DNA of 64,000 nt, taken from assembly GCF_017753665.1 (NCBI RefSeq), contig NZ_CP072524.1, forward strand, positions 620,001-684,000. Reading direction: 5' to 3'. The notes under the pieces were generated by a model. That model had not been told where the DNA came from. It did no database searches and saw nothing but the letters and a program-made list of their open reading frames with translations. Source of the stretch: Neisseria sicca (GTDB taxonomy: Bacteria > Pseudomonadota > Gammaproteobacteria > Burkholderiales > Neisseriaceae). The position numbers were made by a program, and so were the translations under genes. Of this stretch, positions 59,559 to 64,000 are shown piece by piece; the stretch's first letter is position 1, and the number at the start of each line of letters is the position of its first letter.

Positions 59559-60965
59559 TCAATCTTCCATCAATGCGGATTCGGGAATGTAGGCTGCATT
59601 GTCGAATTTGGTAAATTGCCCCATCCAAGTGAGGAATACTTTCCCGACAGGACCGTTACGGTGTTTACCGATAATACATTCCGCGAGACCTTTCATGGGC
59701 GATTCTTGGTTATAGTATTCGTCGCGGTACATAAACATAATCAGGTCCGCATCCTGCTCGATGGCACCGGATTCCCGCAAGTCGGACATCATTGGGCGCT
59801 TGTCGGTGCGCTGTTCTACGGTACGGCTCAACTGCGACAAGGCAATGACGGGCACTTGCAGCTCCTTCGCCAAGGCTTTGAGGGAGCGCGAAATTTCGCC
59901 GAGTTCTGAGGCGCGGTTGTCCGAACGTCCTGATCCTGCCATTAATTGCAGGTAGTCGATAACGATTAAGCCCAATTTTCCGTTGAACTGGCGCGCAAGA
60001 CGACGGGCGCGGGCGCGCAATTCGAGTGCGGTCAAGCCCGGTGTTTCATCAATATACATAGGCGCATCGGAAAGCTTGACCACAGCTTCATTCAGACGAC
60101 CCCAGTGTTCATCTTCCAATCTGCCCGTTTTCAAAACGCTCTGATCAAGCCTGCCCACCGAACCCAGCATACGCATCACCAGTTGCGCGCCGCCCATCTC
60201 CATCGAAAATACGGCGACAGGCAGCTTGCCCTCTACGGCAACATGTTCCGCGATATTGATGGAAAAGGCAGTTTTACCCATAGAGGGACGACCTGCCACA
60301 ATAATCAAATCACCGGGCTGGAGACCTGAGGTTTTTTTATCCAAGTCGATAAACCCTGTTGACACACCGGTAACTTCATCCGGATTATCGCGTGAATAAA
60401 GCATGTCGATGCGCTCGACTACTTCCTTCAAAAGCGCAGGCATTTCGAGAAAGCCCTGTTTGGATTTAGCCGTACTTTCTGCAATTTGGAACACCTTGTT
60501 TTCCGCTTCATCTAAAAGCTGCCCGGCATCCCTGCCTTGAGGATTGTAGGCACTACGGGCAATTTCAGTACCGACTTCGGCAAGTTGGCGCATGATAGAA
60601 CGCTCGCGCACGATTTCGGCATAGCGGCGTATATTCGCAGCGGACGGCGTGTTTTGCGCCAAAGTAATCAGGTAATTGAATCCGCCCGCCGCCTCTAGTT
60701 CCTCATTGCGCTCCAAACTTTCCTGAACGGTAATCACGTCGGCAGGACGGCTTTCATTAATCAGATTGGCGATGGTGCGGAAAATCAGGCGGTGTTCGTG
60801 TCGGTAGAAGTCTTCACCGGTAACTACATCGGCGATTCTGTCCCAAGCCGAATTCTCAAGCAAAAGACCGCCCAAAACGGATTGCTCCGCCTCCATAGAA
60901 TGCGGCGGCAGCGACAACGCGCTGACTTCGCGGTCTTCAGACGACGTATCGGGATAATCGTTCAT
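59559..60965 (-). CDS. dnaB: Replicative DNA helicase
   Basis: 468 residues from the ATG at 60965 (MNDYPDTSSEDRE); codons upstream are not part of the gene. Hexameric helicase at the replication fork. The N-terminal primase-binding domain (about 20-125) begins PPHSMEAEQSVLGGLLL; the RecA-like domain has GRPSMGKTAFS (about 215-225), Walker B LIVIDYLQLM, and the arginine-finger region RSDNRASELGEISRSLKALAKEL. The next operon (pilH-X) follows 158 nt downstream. Confidence 0.97.
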   Translation of the reverse strand: MNDYPDTSSEDREVSALSLPPHSMEAEQSVLGGLLLENSAWDRIADVVTGEDFYRHEHRLIFRTIANLINESRPADVITVQESLERNEELEAAGGFNYLITLAQNTPSAANIRRYAEIVRERSIMRQLAEVGTEIARSAYNPQGRDAGQLLDEAENKVFQIAESTAKSKQGFLEMPALLKEVVERIDMLYSRDNPDEVTGVSTGFIDLDKKTSGLQPGDLIIVAGRPSMGKTAFSINIAEHVAVEGKLPVAVFSMEMGGAQLVMRMLGSVGRLDQSVLKTGRLEDEHWGRLNEAVVKLSDAPMYIDETPGLTALELRARARRLARQFNGKLGLIVIDYLQLMAGSGRSDNRASELGEISRSLKALAKELQVPVIALSQLSRTVEQRTDKRPMMSDLRESGAIEQDADLIMFMYRDEYYNQESPMKGLAECIIGKHRNGPVGKVFLTWMGQFTKFDNAAYIPESALMED

Positions 60966-61132
60966 GGCGGCAATCCTAAATGAATGGAAATTGGAATCTG
61001 CTATTATAGCGCAGCGCAAGTTTAATTGGTTTTCCTGATTTAAAGCAGGTAAAATAACGATGCTGTTCGGTTTATCCCGAGCAGCGGACACTACCAAAAT
61101 ACAATCATATAAAATAATTTAGGAGCACTAAA

Positions 61133-61714
61133 ATGGAACATAAGCTGCCACAACTGCCTTATGAACTGGACGCATTGTCCCCGCATCTGAGCAAAGAGAC
61201 TTTGGAGTTCCACTACGGCAAACACCATCAAACCTACATCACCAATCTGAACAATCAAATCAAAGGTACCGAATTTGAAAACCTGCCTTTGGAAGAGATT
61301 GTGAAAAAATCTTCAGGCGGTGTGTTCAACAACGCAGCGCAAACTTGGAACCATACCTTCTACTGGCTGGGTTTCACGCCTAAAGGTCAAGGCAAACCTT
61401 CCGGCGAACTGGCCGCCGCCATCGACGCCAAATGGGGCAGCTTCGAGAAATTCCAAGAAGCATTCTCCGCTTGCGCGGCAGGTACTTTCGGCTCCGGTTG
61501 GGCATGGCTGGTGAAAACCCCTGCCGGCGAATTGGATTTGGTTTCCACTTCCAACGCGGCCACTCCGCTGACCACTGAAAACACTCCGCTGCTGACCTGT
61601 GACGTATGGGAACACGCCTACTACATCGACTACCGCAACAGCCGCCCCAACTACCTGAAAGGTTTCTGGGAAATCGTCAACTGGGACGAAGTCGCCAAAC
61701 GCTTTGCTGCTTAA
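61133..61714 (+). CDS. sodB: Superoxide dismutase, iron type
   Basis: 193 residues, cytosolic. Metal ligands are His in LEFHYGKHHQTY (residue 27 region), His in WNHTFYWLG (about 74), and DVWEHAYYIDYRN (Asp and His about 157-161). Residues such as GGVFNNAAQTWNHTFYW favour the iron form over manganese. A candidate promoter lies upstream (TTGGTT at 61026, TAAAAT at 61050, 18 nt apart). Divergent from dnaB. A host-dialect terminator follows. Confidence 0.96.
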   Translation: MEHKLPQLPYELDALSPHLSKETLEFHYGKHHQTYITNLNNQIKGTEFENLPLEEIVKKSSGGVFNNAAQTWNHTFYWLGFTPKGQGKPSGELAAAIDAKWGSFEKFQEAFSACAAGTFGSGWAWLVKTPAGELDLVSTSNAATPLTTENTPLLTCDVWEHAYYIDYRNSRPNYLKGFWEIVNWDEVAKRFAA

Positions 61715-61730
61715 ATAATCGGTTGATATG

Positions 61731-61777
61731 AAAAGGTCGTCTGAAAACTTGGATTTGGGTTTTCAGACGACCTTTTG
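61731..61777 (+). terminator. Uptake-sequence hairpin terminator of sodB
   Basis: AAAAGGTCGTCTGAAAAC and GTTTTCAGACGACCTTTTG pair around a short loop just after the stop. Confidence 0.85.
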
Positions 61778-61933
61778 TTGTTGCTTATAATTTCCCCGTT
61801 ATTTTAGAAATGTTTAAAATGGACGAAACTTCAAAAACTTGGATTAGTGGCTGGCAATAAGAGGAATGGCAGCACAAGTTTGGTAACACGATATATGCCT
61901 ACTTGATTCTGCCATAGGCAACCGAAGCAGATG

Positions 61934-62020
61934 CAACTTGTTTAAACACTTTATAAACGGATTTTAAAAAATAAACGTCGTCTGAAAGACTGTCTCTTTC
62001 AGACGACGTTGATGTTTTAT
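61934..62020. repeat. Direct repeat, left copy, before a Correia repeat
   Basis: About 87 bp (CAACTTGTTTAAACACTTTA... to GATGTTTTAT) containing a hairpin of the variant sequence ACGTCGTCTGAAA. Almost identical to 62125-62210. The Correia repeat at 62018-62124 sits exactly between the copies. The gap 61778-61933 holds no recognisable gene. Confidence 0.85.
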
Positions 62021-62124
62021 CGTGGATTAACTTTAAACCAGTACGGCGTTGCCTCGCCTTGCCGTACTATCTGTACTGTCTACGGCTTCGTCGCCTTGTC
62101 CTGATTTAAATTTAATCCACTATA
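62018..62124. repeat. Correia repeat (107 bp) between direct repeats
   Basis: TATCGTGGATTAACTTTAAA to TTTAAATTTAATCCACTATA; the left end has one substitution. Same orientation as the copy at 10841. Confidence 0.93.
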
Positions 62125-62210
62125 CAACTGTTTAAACACTTTATAAACGGATTTTAAAAAATAAACGTCGTCTGAAAGACTATCTCTTTCAGACGACGTT
62201 GGTGTTTTAA
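62125..62210. repeat. Direct repeat, right copy, and ybiT terminator
   Basis: Second copy of 61934-62020, differing at a few positions (GACTATCTC for GACTGTCTC; GGTG for GATG). Its hairpin, AACGTCGTCTGAAAGA / TCTTTCAGACGACGTT (62164-62200), is just downstream of the ybiT stop and can terminate that gene. Confidence 0.85.
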
Positions 62211-62231
62211 ATATTGATTAAAACGGAGTCA

Positions 62232-63860
62232 TTAAGCCAAGCCTTTTTTCTCCAGATAGCTTTCGTAATCGCCCAGATAGTGCTCGTAACCGCCCTTGCC
62301 GTCCAGCTCGATAATCTGTGTGGCGAGCGAGGAGACAAACTGGCGGTCGTGCGACACGAAAATCAGCGTACCGTTGTATTTTTCCAGCGCCATGTTCAGC
62401 GATTCGATGCTTTCCATGTCCATGTGGTTGGTCGGTTCGTCCATAATCAGCACATTGGGTTTCAGCAGCAGGAGCTTGCCGTAGAGCATACGACCTTTTT
62501 CACCGCCGGAGAGAACTTGCACTTTTTTTACTACGTCGTTGCTGCCGAAGAGCAAACGCCCCAAAGTGCCGCGGATGACTTGTTCATCGTCGCCTTCCTG
62601 CCCCCATTGGCGCATCCATTCGCTCAGGTTCATATCGACATCGAAGTCGTTTTCATGGTCTTGCGGATAATAGCCGACGTTGGCTTTTTCCGCCCATTTG
62701 ATGGTGCCTGCATCAGGGGCGATACCTTCGGCGTATTCGGGTTTGAACGCGCCGGCAAGGAGTTTCAGTAAGGTAGATTTACCCGCGCCGTTGGGGCCGA
62801 TGATGGCGAGTCGCTGACCTGCTTCAAGGATGAAGCTCAGGTTTTTGAACAACTGGGTTTCAAAGCGTTTGGCGAGATTTTCGACTTCTACCGCCTGACG
62901 GTGCAACTTGGCTTTTTCATCGGCTTCAAAGCGGATATACGGGTTTTGGCGGGTGGAAGGCTTGACTTCGACCATTTCGGCTTTGATTTTGTCTGCCTGT
63001 TTCAGACGACTGGTTGCCTGACGGGCTTTGGATTTGTTGGCAGAGAAGCGAGCGACGAACTCTTGCAGCTCTTGCAGTTTCTCTTTTGCCTTGGCGTTGT
63101 CTTTCAGGGCGCGTTCGCGCGATTGGGCGGAGGCGAGCATGTAGTCGTCGTAGTTGCCCGGGTAGATGGTGATGGTGTTGTAGTCCAAATCCGCCATGTG
63201 TGTGCAGACTTCGTTCAAGAAGTGACGGTCGTGCGAGATGATAATCATGGTGGAGTCGTATTGGTTCAACACGCCTTCCAGCCAGCGGATGGTGTTGATG
63301 TCCAAGTTGTTGGTCGGCTCGTCAAGCAAGAGAACATCAGGTTTGGAGAACAGGGCCTGCGCCAGCAATACGCGCAGCTTGAAGCCCGGGGCGACTTCCG
63401 CCATGGTCGCATTGTGCAAATCTTCGGAAATGCCCACGCCGCTCAACAGTTCGGCGGCGCGCGCTTCGGCGGTGTAGCCGTCGTACTCGGCGAACTTGGC
63501 TTCCAGTTCGGCGGCTTTCATGTAGTCGTCTTCGGTGGCTTCGAGGTTGGCGTAAATCGCGTCGCGTTCGGTCATCGCCGCCCACATTTCGGTGTGCCCC
63601 ATCATCACCACATCCAGCACGCGCATGTCTTCGTAGGCAAACTGGTCTTGGCGCAGCTTACCCAAGCGCACGCCGTTTTCAATCGCGACTTCGCCCGCTG
63701 TCTGTTCCAAATCGCCGCCGAGGATTTTCATGAAGGTGGATTTGCCCGAACCGTTCGCGCCGATCAAGCCGTAGCGGTTGCCTTCGCCGAACTTGACGGA
63801 TACGTTTTCAAACAGCGGCTTCGCGCCGAACTGCATGGTAATGCCGTTGGTAGAAATCAT
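62232..63860 (-). CDS. ybiT: ABC-F family ATPase YbiT-like
   Basis: About 542 residues from the ATG at 63860. Two ABC cassettes in one chain with no membrane domain: GANGSGKSTF (about residues 36-45) and GPNGAGKSTL (second half), with LLDEPTNNLD and IMDEPTNHMD Walker B regions, and a charged linker between them (RFSANKSKARQATSRLKQADK). The start MISTNGITMQFGAKPLFENVSVKFG matches E. coli YbiT. ABC-F proteins act on the ribosome; the YbiT role is not established. Single gene with a variant uptake-sequence hairpin behind it. Confidence 0.93.
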   Translation of the reverse strand: MISTNGITMQFGAKPLFENVSVKFGEGNRYGLIGANGSGKSTFMKILGGDLEQTAGEVAIENGVRLGKLRQDQFAYEDMRVLDVVMMGHTEMWAAMTERDAIYANLEATEDDYMKAAELEAKFAEYDGYTAEARAAELLSGVGISEDLHNATMAEVAPGFKLRVLLAQALFSKPDVLLLDEPTNNLDINTIRWLEGVLNQYDSTMIIISHDRHFLNEVCTHMADLDYNTITIYPGNYDDYMLASAQSRERALKDNAKAKEKLQELQEFVARFSANKSKARQATSRLKQADKIKAEMVEVKPSTRQNPYIRFEADEKAKLHRQAVEVENLAKRFETQLFKNLSFILEAGQRLAIIGPNGAGKSTLLKLLAGAFKPEYAEGIAPDAGTIKWAEKANVGYYPQDHENDFDVDMNLSEWMRQWGQEGDDEQVIRGTLGRLLFGSNDVVKKVQVLSGGEKGRMLYGKLLLLKPNVLIMDEPTNHMDMESIESLNMALEKYNGTLIFVSHDRQFVSSLATQIIELDGKGGYEHYLGDYESYLEKKGLA

Positions 63861-63958
63861 TATTGGTAAAACCTTTATAAATATAGATAAACAGGGTGTT
63901 ATAATCGCCGGCGATTGTAGCATATTTTGTATAGGTCGTCTGAAACGGGGCGGAGGAA

Positions 63959-64000
63959 ATGGAAACCGAAAAAATCTATTACGCCGTGATTATTCTGTTG
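63959..64000 (+). CDS. Start of an unknown gene, cut by the window edge
   Basis: GGAGG at 63952-63956 and an ATG at 63959 begin a frame reading METEKIYYAVIILL before the window ends. The hydrophobic onset suggests a membrane protein. A host-dialect uptake sequence lies just upstream. Divergent from ybiT. Nothing more can be said. Confidence 0.5.
   Translation, partial: METEKIYYAVIILL

Noticed and set aside
1..64000. CRISPR array
   Set aside because: The many repeats are uptake-sequence pairs and Correia elements at irregular spacing; no regularly spaced repeats with unique spacers and no cas genes.

Overview
The window is a chromosomal segment of a commensal Neisseria. The main evidence is the DNA uptake sequence AGGTCGTCTGAA, which occurs dozens of times, usually as inverted pairs that form intergenic terminator hairpins. 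From established knowledge this dialect (AG-mucDUS) belongs to the N. mucosa / N. sicca / N. macacae group rather than to meningococci or gonococci. Six full 107-bp Correia repeats (TATAGTGG...CCACTATA), IS1106-type remnants and typical Neisseria gene neighbourhoods (dnaB-pilHIJKX, panBC, lgt) agree.

Layout. 0-3.2 kb: a CPBP protease gene between two direct repeats, then an AT-rich two-gene island of a dGTPase and a small protein with primase-like motifs. 3.2-26.3 kb: mostly housekeeping genes: alaS (with an unusual internal insertion), a PotD/PotF-type binding protein, a phospholipase-D lipoprotein, add and a lipoprotein, trpS, clpB, a Dyp peroxidase, a metallophosphoesterase, a LemA-like protein, a previously unlisted 48-residue Cys-rich protein, lgt, an M14 carboxypeptidase, argB, ppx, a lytic transglycosylase, a YajR-like transporter and ssb. 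26.4-31.7 kb: a strongly AT-rich element of three tandem tyrosine recombinases plus a small coiled-coil protein, placed just behind the ssb terminator and without visible cargo.

31.7-43.3 kb is a patchwork. It holds an unknown two-repeat protein, a phage-like phosphoesterase, an IS481-family element, truncated IS1106 copies, and between those copies a segment with a KefB/C-type antiporter, an LLM oxidoreductase with a divergent LysR regulator, and an RclA-like flavoprotein. This segment uses other uptake dialects (AGGCCGTCTGAA, ATGCCGTCTGAA, AGGCAGCCTGAA) and carries Haemophilus-type uptake sites (AAGTGCGGT), which points to assembly by natural transformation from other species.

43.3-49.0 kb is a type I restriction-modification locus in the order hsdR-hsdS-hsdM. 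49.4-50.5 kb is a YgaV/YgaP-like sulfur/persulfide module. 51.1-64 kb returns to core genes: hemA, a spermidine-synthase-like protein, two identical tRNA-Thr genes, panB, panC, the minor pilin operon pilH-I-J-K-X, dnaB, sodB and the ABC-F protein YbiT.

The best candidates for something undescribed are the dGTPase plus primase-like pair, the recombinase-trio element, the AlaRS insertion that carries foreign-dialect uptake sequences, the mosaic segment with Haemophilus and multi-dialect Neisseriaceae uptake sites, and a 72-bp palindrome made only of IS1106 ends. All functional calls come from reading the sequence; no database was searched.
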